This document shows positions 1 to 12,776 of a DNA stretch of 64,000 nt, piece by piece. Below the pieces are notes generated by a model. The model was not told where the DNA came from. It worked only from the letters and a program-made list of their open reading frames with translations, and searched no databases. Each line of letters opens with the position of its first letter. Position 1 is the stretch's first letter. Origin of the DNA: Margaritifera margaritifera (taxonomy: Eukaryota; Mollusca; Bivalvia; Unionida; Margaritiferidae). Location of the stretch: the NCBI GenBank assembly GCA_029931535.1, contig JAQPZY010001670.1, positions 6,968,501-7,032,500 on the forward strand, in the 5' to 3' direction. The translations under genes and the position numbers were made by a program.

Positions 1-18
1 ATAGTGTGCCTGTACAGT

Positions 19-1655
19 CATACCTGTGATTCTACCAGTGGTAGGCCAAAAATACCGTTTTAATGACCGTCTACCGCACATACCATTTAGTAGTCGAAAT
101 CTACCGGTTTTGAAAATTTCAAGGAAAAATTTGTAAAAAAACCCAAAAAACTGTTTTTTTACGTGTTCTATCAACACATTAGATAAACCAGCCAGAACCA
201 GTCTACTGGGAACCGGAAATATTCCTCCTATAATATGACCGGTGCGACGATGCGTGGTTGAGTAGTCAGATTACAATTGTTAGCATGTGTACACAAGAAG
301 CGGCTAATTGATTACCTTATTGTTGTAATTTGGAGAGTTTAAGGCCAAATGCAGGATGTTGTTTGAGGTGTTATAAGTAATAAAAGGATCAAAGGTAATC
401 CATGATGACCATGAGTCTTTGATTAAAACTCTACCGATCTGTCGTGGAAGGAAGATAAAATGGAGAGACCGACCAAAAATGATCTTGGCAGAAACACTTG
501 AGTAAGTATTTTGATTTGATGTCTTTTAATTGTTCTTGTATTGTTCACGATGGTTTAAGATGAATATTTAAGGGCAGCTTGTATATTTTTTTTTCAATTC
601 ATGTCAAAACGCCGAAACATCCGCTTTCTCCCAATGCTAAGAAGCCACCAGCTAAGAAATACTACAACAAGTTTAACAACGCTTGGATACCAGAATTTAA
701 GTGTGTGCAGGTGAGTAGCAAACGTCCTGACTTTGCATTGTGTCTTTCATGCAAATTGGATTTTAAGATAGCATATGGAGGAAGAAATGATATCACCGGG
801 CATATGCAGACACCATCACATAGGAGCAATGATTCTTCTGTAACAAACAAACCCACATTGAAGGCATTATTTGAGACTGGATCAAAAGTGGATAAAGTGA
901 CACTTGCAGAGACTTTGTTTGCAAATTTTGTGGCAGAGCACAATTTACCATTTCTCATAGCAGATCATTTTACTAAACTGGTTAAAGTCATGTTTCCTGA
1001 CTCTGAAATTGCACAAAAATTTTCATGCCAGCGTACAAAGACAACACATATTGTCACTCAGGCCCTAGCCCCCCACTGGGACAGAAGAGTTGAAAATATG
1101 TGTAGGAGTCAGAAGTTCAGTATCATGATTGATGAATCAAATGATCAAGGGGATGATAAAATGTTGAATATTCTAGTCCGTGTGTATGATCAAACAGTTC
1201 AGCGTATTTCAACCAGATTCCTTGGTATTCCAACATGCAACATAGGCATAAGTGAAATGATCTTCAGATCCCTCAACCAGATTTGTATGTAATTTTTTTA
1301 AATGCCTGTGGATTTTATAAAAAAATCTTTGCAGTGAACTGTGAGATGTACAACTCTTCCTTTTTCATTTAATTAACAATATACTGGCTCATATTAACTA
1401 ACTATTATTGTAACATTTTCCATCAGATTCTGAATCTGAATCATGTTCAAAATTTGTGTTTTATTATAAAATATTGTGTTTTATTATAATATGAAGAGAA
1501 TACATATTATGTGACAAAATGAACTTGTTTTGTTTTCAATCCCCTTAAAACACGTAAAATTTATGCCGATAAAAAATCTACCTTTTTAGAAGCCAATCTA
1601 CTGATCAAAATTTTTAAATCTACTGGTTTGAAATCCTGGTTCTGTCTCAGGTATG
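19..1655 (+). mobile_element. hAT-family DNA transposon relic, copy 1 (N-terminal half kept)
   Basis: The element is delimited by imperfect terminal inverted repeats. The left end reads CATACCTGTGATTCTACCAG and the right end, on the other strand, reads CATACCTGAGACAGAACCAG (15 of 20 match). The flanks share only TGTAC, so an 8-bp target duplication is not secure. The copy at 50791-52488 has the same ends, the same orientation and the same leader and trailer. Here the 5' part of the transposase gene survives and the sequence then jumps to the 3' non-coding end near 1290, so the C-terminal half is deleted. It is a non-autonomous derivative. Confidence 0.8.
609..1292 (+). pseudogene. hAT transposase, N-terminal fragment
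   Basis: The open frame encodes the N-terminal part of a hAT transposase of the ZNF862/ZBED-related kind. A BED/TTF-type zinc finger is visible: CLSCKLDF followed by HMQTPSH supplies Cys-x2-Cys and His-x5-His. Further on, SIMIDESND matches the strand carrying the first catalytic Asp of the RNase H-like fold. The initiator is lost: the ATG used in the sister copy at 51409 is ACG here at 609-611. The open frame does extend upstream to an ATG at 579, but that stretch lacks similarity to a transposase start. The hATC dimerisation domain is absent because of the deletion at about 1290. Almost no stops have accumulated, so the copy is fairly young or its frame was kept by chance. Confidence 0.75.
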
Positions 1656-1659
1656 TGTA

Positions 1660-1905
1660 CTCCTGAGCAGTGTTGTCTCCATGAATTAGGCCTTATAGAG
1701 TGGCATGTACATGTATTCCTGAGCAGTGTTGTCTCCATGAATTAGGCTTTATAGAGTGGCATGTATTCCTGAGCAGTGCTATCTCCATGAATTAGGCCTT
1801 ATAGTGTGGCCCGTACTCCCAAGCAGTGATATCTCCATGAATTAGACTTTATATTGTGGCCTGTATTTCTGATCAGTGATATCTCCACGAATTAGGCATA
1901 ATAGT
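1660..1905. repeat. Tandem repeat, unit about 40-60 bp, 4-5 copies
   Basis: The string GAGCAGTGTTGTCTCCATGA followed by ATTAGGCCTTATAGAGTGGC recurs at irregular spacing directly after the hAT right end. The copies diverge towards 1905. From 1906 to 2091 I see only unique AT-rich DNA. Confidence 0.75.
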
Positions 1906-2091
1906 GCAATTCTGTAGCAAGCATCACTTTTTAAAATCAAAAATATTTCTCATGAAATATATATTACCAATAATGCTTCTTAAGTCCAATATTTTTCAGC
2001 AAGGATGTTTTCAAAATTATTTAATGAGGATAATATAGAATAAGATCCATTAATGCATAATAAGATGAGAAACCTATGATGTTACAACCGT

Positions 2092-2303
2092 ATATACTCA
2101 TGTATAAGCTAATACCAACTGCAAACTGCATAGACCCAGATCTGCCATCGCATAATGCACCAGCACATCTGGGTCTATGCAGGTATTAAGGACTAGTCAG
2201 TAGAACAAACAACATAGACCCTGATCTGCTGGTGCATTATGCGACGACAGATCAGGGTCAGTGCTGTTTGCATTTGGAACTGGCTTATATGCGAGTATAT
2301 ACC
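2092..2303 (-). mobile_element. Two-hairpin MITE-like element, copy A
   Basis: The ends are inverted repeats beginning CCGTATATACTC and finishing GAGTATATACCG. Inside are two consecutive hairpins. One has arms GACCCAGATCTG and its near-complement, the other has arms GACCCTGATCTG and its near-complement, each closed by a GCATAATGC-like loop. Copies B (11219) and C (60307) have the same plan in the opposite orientation. There is no coding capacity. The neighbouring interval 2304-2971 holds only unique AT-rich sequence. Confidence 0.85.
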
Positions 2304-2971
2304 GTATATACAGTGAACATCTTGGCACAACACTGGGATTGATTCTGGTACATACTGTTTAAAACTTCCAGCACATGAGAAGTAACAATGAAATATTTAT
2401 ATTCTTACATTAAATTCACTCCATTTTATTATAGGACAATGATGTAACATGGGTCCTTGCTTAAGTATAGTAAAAACTTTGGAAAGCATTACACAGAGAC
2501 TTTTTAATTGATGAGTGAAGTGCAAAATACTGCCATAAAATCACCCAATAAGATTTTGAACTGCGCAAGAATTCCAGGTACATCCTGTACATTACTGGCT
2601 GAGGGAAAGAGGTCTGAAAAATTCTTATGAAGTACTTTAAATTTTCCAGAATGATTTAGAATTATGTCAACTGATATAATAATTAATTAAGTAAGCTTTG
2701 TAATATGGGTGAATTCTTGGACCTTGTTTCACTTTTTCAAAGATCTTTAAAGTATTTTGGTTGCCGAGTTACAACTTTTACATTCTTCATTTAAATTGCT
2801 ATAACACTTTATATATGGATGAGATTTCCCTGATGTACACTGATAAATTGATTGAGTGAATAAAGTTTGATACTTATGGTGTTATCATCAATAATTTAGG
2901 GTTATTGCCAGGAAATTATACCCTACATCCAATTAATAATCACCCTGTCCATTTTATTAAACATCATTCAT

Positions 2972-3165
2972 TTAGTCTGATATACCAGGTACTACAAAGA
3001 AACACAACAGTTAAACTAAGTCCTAGAGAATCAGTGATACTAGTCTGATATACTACAGAGAAACAGAACATTTAAACTAAGTCCTAGGGAATCAGTAATG
3101 CTAGTCTGATATACCACAAAGAAACAGAGCTGTTATACTAAGTGCTAGAGAATCAATGATACTGC
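2972..3165. repeat. Tandem repeat, unit about 60-69 bp, 3 copies
   Basis: Three copies begin AGTCTGATATAC at about 2973, 3042 and 3102. Each continues with a CAAAGAAACA string and an AAACTAAGTCCTAG string. Confidence 0.8.
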
Positions 3166-3194
3166 ATCAATTCATGTATGATGTCCCCCCAGCT

Positions 3195-4985
3195 GCATAT
3201 CTACCACTGCATAATGCAGTTCATTGATCAGGGTCTATAATGCTGCTGCATTGATCAGGCTCTATAATGTACATTTACTGATCAGGGTCTATAATGTACA
3301 TTTACTGATCAGGGTCTATAATGTACATTTACTGATCAGGGTCTACAATGCACATGCATTGATTAGGGTCTATAATGTACATTTACTGATCAGGGTCTAT
3401 AATGTACATTTACTGATCAGGGTCTATAATGTACATTTACTGATCAGGGTCTATAATGTACATTTAATGATCAGGGTCTATAATGTACATTTAATGATCA
3501 GGGTCTATAATGTACATTTACTGATCAGGGTCTATAATGTACATTTACTGATCAGGGTCTATAATGTACATTTACTGATCAGGGTCTATAATGTACATTT
3601 ACTGATTAGGGTCTATAATGTACATTTACTGATCAGGGTCTATAATGCACATTTACTGAGCAGGGTCTATAATGCACATGCACTGATCAGGGTCTATAAT
3701 GTACATTTACTGATCAGGGTCTATAATGTACATTTACTGATCAGGGTCTATAATGCACATGCACTGATCAGGGTCTATAATGTACATTTACTGATCAGGG
3801 TCTTAAATACATTTACTGATTAGGGTCTATAATGTACATTCACTGATCAGGGTCTATAATGTACATTTACTGATTAGGATCTATAATATACATTTACTGA
3901 TCAGGGTCTATAATGTACATTTACTGATTAGGATCTATAATGCACATGCACTGATCAGGATCTATAATGCATCTGCACTGATTAGGCTCAATAATGCAAC
4001 TGCACTGATCATGGTCTATAATGCATCTACACTGATCAGGGTCTATACTGCATTTGCACTGATCAAGGTCTATAATGCACCTGCACTGATCAGAGTCTAT
4101 AATGCATCTACACTGATCAGGGTCTATACTGCATTTGTACTGATCAGAGTCTATAATGCATCTGCACTGATCAGAGTCTATAATGCATCTACACTGATCA
4201 GAGTCTATAATGCATCTACACTGATCAGGGTCTATAATGCATCTGCACTGTTTAGATTCAATAATACATCTTACTGATCAGGGTCTATAATGCACCTGCA
4301 CTGATCAGAGTCTATAATGCATCTGCACTGATCAGTCTATAATGCATCTACACTGATCAGGGTCTATACTGCATTTGCTCTGATCAGAGTCTATAATGCA
4401 TCTACACTGATCAGGGTCTATACTGCATTTGCACTGATCAAGGTCTATAATGCACCTGCACTGATCAGAGTCTATAATGCATCTATGCTGATCAGGGTCT
4501 ATACTGCATTTGTACTGATCAGAGTCTATAATGTATCTGCACTGATCAGAGTCTATAATGCATCTACACTGATCAGAGTCTATAATGCATCTACACTGAT
4601 CAGGGTCTATAATGAATCTGCACTGTTTAGGCTCAATAATACATCTATACTGATCAGGGTCTATAATGCACCTGTTCTGATCAGAGTCTATAATGCATCT
4701 GCACTGATCAGAGTCTATAATGCATCTACACTGATCAGGGTCTATAATGCACCTGCACTAATTAGGGTCCATAATGCACCTGTACTGATCAGGGTCCATA
4801 ATGCACCTGTACTGATCAGGGTCTATAATGCATCTGTACTGATCAGAGTCTATAATGCATCTGCACTGATCAGAGTCTATAATGCATCTGTACTGATCAG
4901 AGTCTATAATGCATCTACACTGATCAGGGTCTATAATGCACCTGCACTAATTAGGGTCCATAATGCACCTGTACTGATCAGGAAA
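3195..4985. repeat. 27-bp minisatellite sharing its core with the MITE hairpin
   Basis: About 65 copies of a 27-bp unit with core TGATCAGGGTCTATAATG. To about 3960 the units end mostly in TACATTTAC; after that they end in CATCTGCAC or CATCTACAC, so the array has two sequence domains. As 27 is a multiple of 3, the plus strand gives long open frames of a 9-residue repeat (LIRVYNVHL-like). These are not considered genes. The left edge near 3195-3235 still reads like a piece of the MITE hairpin (CTGCATAATGCAG next to GATCAGGGTCTAT). Confidence 0.95.
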
Positions 4986-5009
4986 CTACATACTCATTTC
5001 TATTCTCAC

Positions 5010-6510
5010 TACATTATCTAAAATTATGAGAAAATAAATGCAAAGCATGTGTTATTATTATTTCAATACATTGTATCTATTTCACAAAGAGCAATCAGGT
5101 TTCTGCAATGGTCATTCATGCCAAACAGCTTTAACTAAACTCACAGAATGTTGGCTGCAGGAAATAAACAAGGGAAGCCTAACAGGTATATTATTTCTAG
5201 ACCTGAGGAAGGTTCTTGATTTAGTTGGTCATGATGTTCTATTATCTAAATTAAAATGCTATAAATTGGATCCTATCTATTTGACAAGACGCAAAGAATC
5301 ACTATCAGAAATGTACAATCCAGCTAAATGGAAATTAGGCATGGTGTTCTCCTGGGGTCTATTTTATGTCCATTGCTCTTTCCTTTTTTCATAAATTACT
5401 TTTCTATATAAACAGAGCACACAAACACAGACCTATTTACAGATGATGCTACTATAATTGCTTCCAGTAGTGATGTAATTACTGTCAAAGCTCTGCTAAA
5501 CTCTGATGTAAGAAGTATTGAGATGTGGTCAAACCAAATTAAAATGGCTATAAAGGAAACAAAAGCAAAATGTACAGTAATAGCCTTATCTAAGAACATT
5601 CTACTTCTGTGAAACTTGTAAAATGTTTAGGATGAAAAATTTGTAGGAGTGATAGCTGAATGTGATTTAAAGTGGGATAAACATATTCACTATGTCTGTA
5701 GATCTCTAAAAAGTAGAATAATTTTGTTAAGTAAAATGAAGAAATACCTACCCATAAAAACTAGAATATTGTACTACATTTTGCCAGTTACTGACTGTTG
5801 TTCGACAATATGGGGAAACTGCCTCGAGAGTCAGTTAGAAAGAATAAACAAGACACAAAAGAGAGTTGCTTGCCTAATTCTGGGTGCTCCTTTTTTGGCA
5901 GACCATCTAGTATCCTTTTCCATAAACTGAAATGGTTTCAAATAAATGACAAAATAAACTTTCAAAAAGCAGTACTTGTCTACAATGTATAAACTATATT
6001 ATGCCGAATATATGAGAGAATTATCTGATGAAAATCATGGGCCCTATGTTTTATGGTCAGTCTCACATGGCTAGATGAAAACCCAATGCTGAACAATTTA
6101 GATGTAATTTTCAATATTCAGGAGAAAGAATATTGAATTTTTTGCCCATATTAGTTAAATTAGCCACTTCTGCTGAAATTTTAAAGAAAACTATCTCAAA
6201 TATTTAAAGTTTGATTTAATTTATCTCTACATTTTCATTATGCTTTTGTAAAATTCCTTGGGTTTTTTTTCAACTCTTTTGTCTTTGTGCATGCTAATCT
6301 ATAATTTTGTTTAAACATGATTAATATGTTCATAGTAATGTAACGGCATATAACACTTAAATGTTACTTTGTTAAATAGTGAGACTTTCTCTATCTTGCA
6401 CATGTTTTCTTAGTAAGATACATGCATGTAGACTATTAGTAAGTAGTTTAGGGCCTCAAGGGCAACTAAATAAATTTGTTTTCTAATTGGGCTACCCTTG
6501 TTAAATAAAG
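5010..6510 (+). mobile_element. 5'-truncated non-LTR retrotransposon (LINE, CR1/Jockey-like)
   Basis: The segment holds the middle and end of a LINE reverse transcriptase followed by about 500 bp of 3' untranslated region. It ends at TTAAATAAAG, running directly into an (ATT)n tract. The 5' end is cut right beside the 27-bp minisatellite, as expected for abortive target-primed insertion. No target duplication could be identified because the left flank is repetitive. Confidence 0.85.
5080..5990 (+). pseudogene. LINE reverse transcriptase fragment, frameshifted
   Basis: At 5080-5280 the translation shows HKEQSGFCNGHSCQTALTKL and then a FLDLRK string, the fingers and first catalytic Asp strand of non-LTR reverse transcriptases. 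At 5430-5460 a second piece reads FTDDATI, the active-site FxDD box with Ala replaced by Thr. At 5649-5930 a third piece, with LKWDKHIHYVC and YLPIKTRILYY, is the thumb-proximal end of CR1/Jockey-like proteins. Pieces lie in different frames, with stops near 5394 and 5610, and part of the palm is missing. It cannot be active. Confidence 0.85.
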
Positions 6511-6511
6511 A

Positions 6512-6566
<55 letters not shown>
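6511..6566. repeat. (ATT)n microsatellite, tail of the LINE
   Basis: About 18 perfect ATT units follow the LINE 3' end without a gap. They probably represent its terminal repeat, later expanded. Confidence 0.95.
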
Positions 6567-6567
<1 letters not shown>

Positions 6568-6854
6568 ACATTAAACTTGTTGACATAGACTGTGAACTAT
6601 GTCTGCAGTGAAATACATTTACAAAGATAATGGAATTTATCATCTAAATCATTTAAGCATTGTAAGAAACATTTTTAACTAGCTCTCTCAATGTTTGAAT
6701 TTTTTTATCATATTCAATATTTAGTCTGTGATTTATACATCTGAATCTACATAGGTATACACTAAGTGACTGGTTTCCTGCTTCCAAATGCCCCAGAAGT
6801 AACTATGAGCATGCCATCTTGTCATGATTCAGGACAGGTAACTCAAAATCATGG

Positions 6855-7245
6855 ACTGCAGAATGGGCCCATTAACAGTAATCTAATACATTCCATTGCT
6901 CACAGAATGAGCCCATTACCAGTAATCTAATACATTCCATAACTCAGAGAATGGGCCCATTACCAGTAATCTAATGCATTCTTTTAATCACAGAATGGGC
7001 CCATTACCAGTAGTCTAATACATTCCATTACTCACAGAATGGACCCATTATCAGTAATCTAATACATTCCATTACTCACAGAATGGACCATTACCAGTAA
7101 TCTAATACATTCCATTACTCACAGAATGGGCCCATTACCAGTAATCTAATACATTCCATTACTCACAGAATGAGCCCATTACCAGTAATCTAATACATTC
7201 CATTACTCACAGAATGGACCCATTACCAGTAATCTAATACATTAC
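6855..7245. repeat. 44-bp minisatellite, about 9 copies
   Basis: The unit contains GAATGGGCCCATTACCAGTA followed by ATCTAATACATTCCATTACT. Several copies have lost one or two bases of GGGCCC, a perfect palindrome. The preceding 6567-6854 is unique AT-rich sequence. Confidence 0.9.
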
Positions 7246-7317
7246 AATACTCAATTGCCAAATGTCAAGTTACAGGCAGCTTATGGATAATGACTAGTTG
7301 ATATGACTTTGCCTGGT

Positions 7318-10300
7318 TGAAACTTTTGTAATCTGTTATTGATATCATAGAGGTATTTAACTTTTGTAATCTGAAATTAATATCTGTTGAGGTATTCAAC
7401 TTTTGTAATCTGAAATTAATATCTGTTGAGAGATATTCAACTTTTGTAATCTGACATTGATATCTGTGAAGGTATTTAACTTTTGTAATCTGACATTAAT
7501 ATCTGTTGAGAGATATTCAACTTTTGTAATCTGACATTGATATCTGTTGAGGTATTTAACTTTTGTAATCTGAAATTAATATCTGTTGAGGTATTCAACT
7601 TTTGTAATCTGACATTAATATTTGTTGAGGTATTCAACTTTTGTAATCTGACATTATTATCTGTTGAGAGATATTTAACTTTTGTAATCTGACATTGATA
7701 TCTGTTGAGAGATATTCAACTTTTGTAATCTGACATTGATATCTATTGAGGTATTCAACTTTTGTAATCTGACATTGATATCTGTTGAGGTATTCAACTT
7801 TTGTAATCTGAAATTAATATCTGTTGAGAGATATTCAACTTTTGTAATCTGACACTGATATCTGTTGAGAGATATTCAACTTTTGTAATCTGAAATTAAT
7901 ATCTGTTGAGGTATTCAACTTTTGTAATCTGACATTAATATCTGTTGAGGTATTCAACTTTTGTAATCTGACATTGATATCTGTTGAGGTATTCAACTTT
8001 TGTAATCTGACATTAATATCTGTTGAGGTATTCAACTTTTGTAATCTGACATTAATATCTGTTGAGAGATATTCAACATTTGTAATCTGACATTAATATC
8101 TGTTGAGGTATTCAACTTTTGTAATCTGACATTAATATCTGTTGAGGTATTTAACTTTTGTAATCTGACATTAATATCTGTTGAGAGATATTCAACTTTT
8201 GTGATCTGACATTAATATCTGTTGAGAGATATTCAACTTTTGTAATCTGACATTAATATCTGCTGAGGTATTTAACATTTGTAATTTGACATTAATATCT
8301 GTTGAGGTATTCAACTTTTGTAATCTGACATTGATATCTGTTGAGGTATTTAACTTTTGTAATCTGACATTAATATCTGTTGAGAGATATTCAACTTTTG
8401 TAATCTGACATTAATATCTGTTGATGTATTCAACTTTTGTAATCTGACATTAATATCTGTTGAGAGATATTCAACTTTTGTAATCTGACATTAATATCTG
8501 TTGAGGTATTCAACATTTGTAATCTGACATTAATATCTGTTGAGGTATTTAACTTTTGTAATCTGAAAATGATATCTGTTGAGGTATTCAACTTTTGTAA
8601 TCTGAAAATGATATCTGTTGAGGTATTCAACTTTTGTAATCTGACATTAATATCTGTTGAGGGATATTCAACTTTTGTAATCTGACATTAATATCTGTTG
8701 AGGTATTCAATTTTTGTAATCTGACATTAATATCTGTTGAGAGATATTCAACATTTGTAATCTGACATTAATATCTGTTGAGGTATTCAACTTTTGTAAT
8801 CTGACATTAATATCTGTTGAGAGATATTCAACTTTTGTAATCTGACATTAATATCTGTTGAGAGATATTCAACATTTGTAATCTGACATTAATATCTGTT
8901 GAGGTATTTAACTTTTGTAATCTGACATTAATATCTGTTGAGAGATATTCAACTTTTGTAATCTGACATTAATATCTGTTGAGGTATTCAACTTTTGTAA
9001 TCTGACATTAATATCTGTTGAGAGATATTCAACTTTTGTAATCTGACATTAATATCTGTTGAGGTATTCAACTTTTGTAATCTGACATTAATATCTGTTG
9101 AGAGATATTCAACTTTTGTAATCTGACATTAATATCTGTTGAGGTATTCAACTATTGTAATCTGACATTGATATCTGTTGATGTATTCAACTTTTGTAAT
9201 CTGACATTGATATCTGTTGATATATTCAACTTTGTAATCTGACATTAATATCTGTTGAGGTATTCAACTTTTGTAATCTGACATTAATATCTGTTGAGGT
9301 ATTTAACTTTTGTAATCTGAAATTAATATCTGTTGCGAGATATTCAACTTTTGTAATCTGACACTGATATCTGTTGAGAGATATTCAACTTTTGTAATCT
9401 GACACTGATATCTGTTGAGGTATTCAACTTTTGTCATCTGACATTAATATCTGTTGAGAGATATTCAACTTTTGTAATCTGACACTGATATCTGTTGAGA
9501 GATATTCAACTTTTGTAATCTGACATTAATATCTGTTGAGAGATATTCAACTTTTGTAATCTGACATTAATATCTGTCGAGGTATTTAACTTTTGTAATC
9601 TGACATTGATATCTGTTGAGGTATTCAACTTTTGTAATCTGACATTAATATCTGTTGAGGTATTCAACTTTTGTAATCTGACATTAATATCTGTTGAGAG
9701 ATATTCAACATTTGTAATCTGACATTAATATCTGTTGAGGTATTCAACTTTTGTAATCTGACATTAATATCTGTTGAGGTATTTAACTTTTGTAATCTGA
9801 CATTAATATCTGTTGAGAGATATTCAACTTTTGTAATCTGACATTAATATCTGTTGAGGTATTTAACATTTGTAATCTGACATTAATATCTGTTGAGGTA
9901 TTCAACTTTTGTAATCTGACATTGATATCTGTTGAGGTATTCAACTTTTGTAATCTGACATTAATATCTGTTGAGGTATTTAACTTTTGTAATCTGACAT
10001 TAATATCTGTTGAGAGATATTCAACATTTGTAATCTGACATTAATATCTGTTGAGAGATATTCAACTTTTGTAATCTGACATTAATATATGTGGAGGTAT
10101 TTAACTTTTGTAATCTGAAAATGATATCTGTTGAGGTATTCAACTTTTGTAATCTGACATTAATATCTGTTGAGAGATATTTAACTTTTGTAATCTGACA
10201 TTGATATCTGTTGAGAGATATTCAACTTTTGTAATCTGACATTAATATCTGTTGAGGTATTCAACTTTTGTAATCTGACATTAATATATGTTGAGAGATA

Positions 10301-10627
10301 TTCAACATGTGTAATCTGACATTAATATCTGTTGAGGTATTTAACTTTTGTAATCTGACATTAATATCTGTTGAGAGATATTCAACTTTTGTAATCTGAC
10401 ATTAATATCTGTTGAGATATTCAACTTTTGTAATCTGACATTAATATCTGTTGAGAGATATTCAACTTTTGTAATCTGACATTAATATCTGTTGAGGTAT
10501 TCAACTTTTGTAATCTGACATTGATATCTGTTGAGGTATTCAACTTTTGTAATCTGACATTGATATCTGTTGAGATATTCAACTTTGTAATCTGACATTG
10601 ATATCTGTCAAGGTATTCAACTTTTGT
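7318..10627. repeat. Large 39/41-bp minisatellite, about 80 copies
   Basis: The longest array in the window. The unit is TATTCAACTTTTGTAATCTG, then ACATTAATATCTGTT, then either GAGG (39 bp) or GAGAGA (41 bp). The two monomer lengths are interspersed rather than segregated. Common point variants are TTCAAC/TTTAAC, ACTTTTG/ACATTTG and ATTAAT/ATTGAT. Where several 39-bp units follow one another, short minus-strand open frames appear (LNTSTDINVRLQK-like); these are by-products of the period. Confidence 0.97.
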
Positions 10628-11218
10628 TAACATGCAGTTCTTGCTTTGCAGACAATATTTTCCCACATGAATGACTGTCCACATATTCAGTTTGCATGGA
10701 TTATCTCTACCCAGCAGTAAAAGGATATAAATATTTAAACTGATAGTAAAATTTATAGTATAAAAAGAACTGATAGTAAAACTAAGTTTCAAAAGTAATA
10801 TTTAAACTTTTTATTTCTCATCAACCCTCCATGAATAATGTTTGTAGGTGTGATGTTGGCATAACAGTTTATAAAAAAAGTTATAAACTTTTACATCAAC
10901 GGTGCCCTTATCATATTGTATAATGCAGAAGTTGCCTAAAAACATTAAAGGAGGTATGTGGTATACAATCCCAACCCACAATGGGAAAAGTAGCAAGCAA
11001 AGTTCATAATTTATGCAATTTTTACTAATTTTTAATTGAAAAATAAATTTAGGTTAACATTATTATGATAAAGGCAAAATATATCTTTTGTCATATCTGA
11101 AATTATGTATTTCCAACTGCTGAAAGAAAAATATACAGATGATCCTGATCTATTCAGTAGTATGACATATTTTATTTTCCTTTTCACATTTATGTTGGTA
11201 ATAAACATAGAAATATTA
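10628..11218. other. Unique AT-rich DNA, no gene seen
   Basis: No repeat, RNA gene or convincing coding signal was found. The short open frames on both strands lack codon bias and recognisable motifs. Confidence 0.5.
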
Positions 11219-11440
11219 CCGTATATACTCGTGTATAACTTGGGTCCAAATGCAAACAACACAGACCCTGATCTGCCATCGCATAATGCGCCGACAGATC
11301 AGGGTCTATGTTGTCTGTTGTACTGATTAGTCCTTACAAACTGCATAGACACAGATCTGCCTGTGCATTATGCAATGGTCAATCTGGGTCTATGCAGTTT
11401 GCCATTGGTATCGGCTTATACGCGATTATATATGGTATAA
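11219..11440 (+). mobile_element. Two-hairpin MITE-like element, copy B
   Basis: Starts CCGTATATACTCGTGTATAA and ends with a near-complement containing CGGCTTATACGCG. The internal hairpins have arms CAGACCCTGATCTGCC / ACAGATCAGGGTCTATG and, less perfectly, GACACAGATCTGCC / AATCTGGGTCTATGC. Same plan as copy C. Confidence 0.85.
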
Positions 11441-11582
11441 ATTCTAAATATTAACATACAGATATAGAGTATGGAAAGTGTAAGAACAGCTGATAGAGAT
11501 ATACACACAACACAAGAATGCACAGTTATGAGCACATTCTACAAATGTGAGGCAGGTATCATAATACCTCACTTGTCCAATT

Positions 11583-11905
11583 ACACACATTTTAATAACT
11601 AAACAAGAGTCCCTCAAAGGGACTGAAGCTCTACTGGGGGAAATGAATTTCTAGGAAATCAAGAAAAAACATTTTTTCCTTTCAACTGCTGAGTGTTGAA
11701 ACCATGTATGGTATATTTTATTGATAACAAGATGTTGAACCCTTTGTAAATATAACCATCTGTTATGGGGATCAGTAAAAGTAAGATTTTCATGATATCC
11801 ATCATGGTACCATTAATAGCAATCACAATATCCATTTGAAAAGTACATGTCAAAATTACATTTTGGTCAGGAGGAGTAGCAATATCAACGATAACAGGGG
11901 CGTAT
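11583..11905 (+). mobile_element. Left-end piece of a dispersed element (same family as 45189-46378)
   Basis: Begins with CAAGAGTCCCTCAAAGGGAC and AAGCTCTACTGG, matching the left end of the complete-looking copy at 45189. It continues with a diverged internal block that includes GGAGGAGTAGCAAT. It is followed by unrelated sequence, and the family resumes at 13820. Either this copy was split by about 1.9 kb of other DNA, or these are two separate fragments. Confidence 0.65.
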
Positions 11906-12108
11906 ATCAAAGTAATCATGATGATATCGATGAATATGACAATGTTAGCTATGACAATCATAATAATCCATCAAGATTTATTGATCTACCTTGGCTTTAC
12001 CCTATGGAAAGCGGTGCAATGGAAAACCTACCACAAACTGCCCAGAGTGGATGCCAAAGCGACACCCAAGCTGATGGAAAGACTAAAAGTTTTAAAGAGA
12101 AACTTTAA
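11880..12108 (+). other. Possible coding segment of unknown identity
   Basis: An open frame runs from about 11880 to a stop at 12106-12108. Its composition is unlike the surrounding repeats: an acidic, Asn-rich stretch (DDIDEYDNVSYDNHNNPS), then DLPWLYPMESGAMENLPQ. After the stop the same frame continues plausibly for 28 codons. An AG that could serve as an acceptor precedes it at about 11895. I do not recognise the protein. It could be the cytoplasmic-tail exon of a membrane protein, or chance. Confidence 0.2.
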
Positions 12109-12455
12109 TTTCAAAGTTCATTTACTGAGTTGACAGAAGACATGGTAGAATTCAGTTTCAGGAATTTAAATGAAGTAATAAAACTGAAAAACATTAAATT
12201 ATGATAGGTCTTGTATGAAATATTTTAGAATTTGTGACTACACATGTATTTTAGAAGTATCGAGGTATGATATAGGGCTTAATTATGAAGAAAAAAAAAC
12301 AGATTAATTTTCATTGCAACAATGAAGCTTTTATAATATCAGTGCTTTTAGTTGCACATCATATAGTTGAATACATTCGTGGCTATTAGTTACACATCAT
12401 ATAGTTAAATACATTCATATATCTAGTCACAACACAAGTTCTTGCGAGCTATAAA

Positions 12456-12776
12456 TCTAAACACACTGCTGTTTTAGTGTGAGGACACACTTAATTGGAG
12501 ATATGGTTAATTGTTTTGGTGTGAGGACACACTTCATTGGAGGTATGGTTAATTGTTTTAGTGTGAGGACACACTTCATTAGAGGTATGGTTAATTGTTT
12601 TAGTGTGAGGACACACTTCATTGGAGGTATGGTTAATTGTTTTAGTGTGAGGACACACTTAACTGGAGGTATGGTTAATTGTTTTAGTGTGAGGACACAC
12701 TTCATTGGAGGTATGGCTAATTGTTTTAGTGTGAGGACACACTTCATTGGTGATATGGTTAATTGTTTTAGTAAGA
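12456..12776. repeat. 42-bp minisatellite, about 7 copies
   Basis: Unit GTGAGGACACACTTCATTGG followed by AGGTATGGTTAATTGTTTTAGT. The period is a multiple of 3, so both strands are open across the array; no gene is inferred. Just upstream, at 12345-12415, a 38-bp string containing CACATCATATAGTT occurs twice. Confidence 0.92.

Noticed and set aside
3224..5021. Long open frames of a 9-residue repeat (LIRVYNVHL-like) as a repeat protein gene
   Set aside because: They follow from a 27-bp tandem unit, stop at each indel, and have no start context, signal peptide or splice support.
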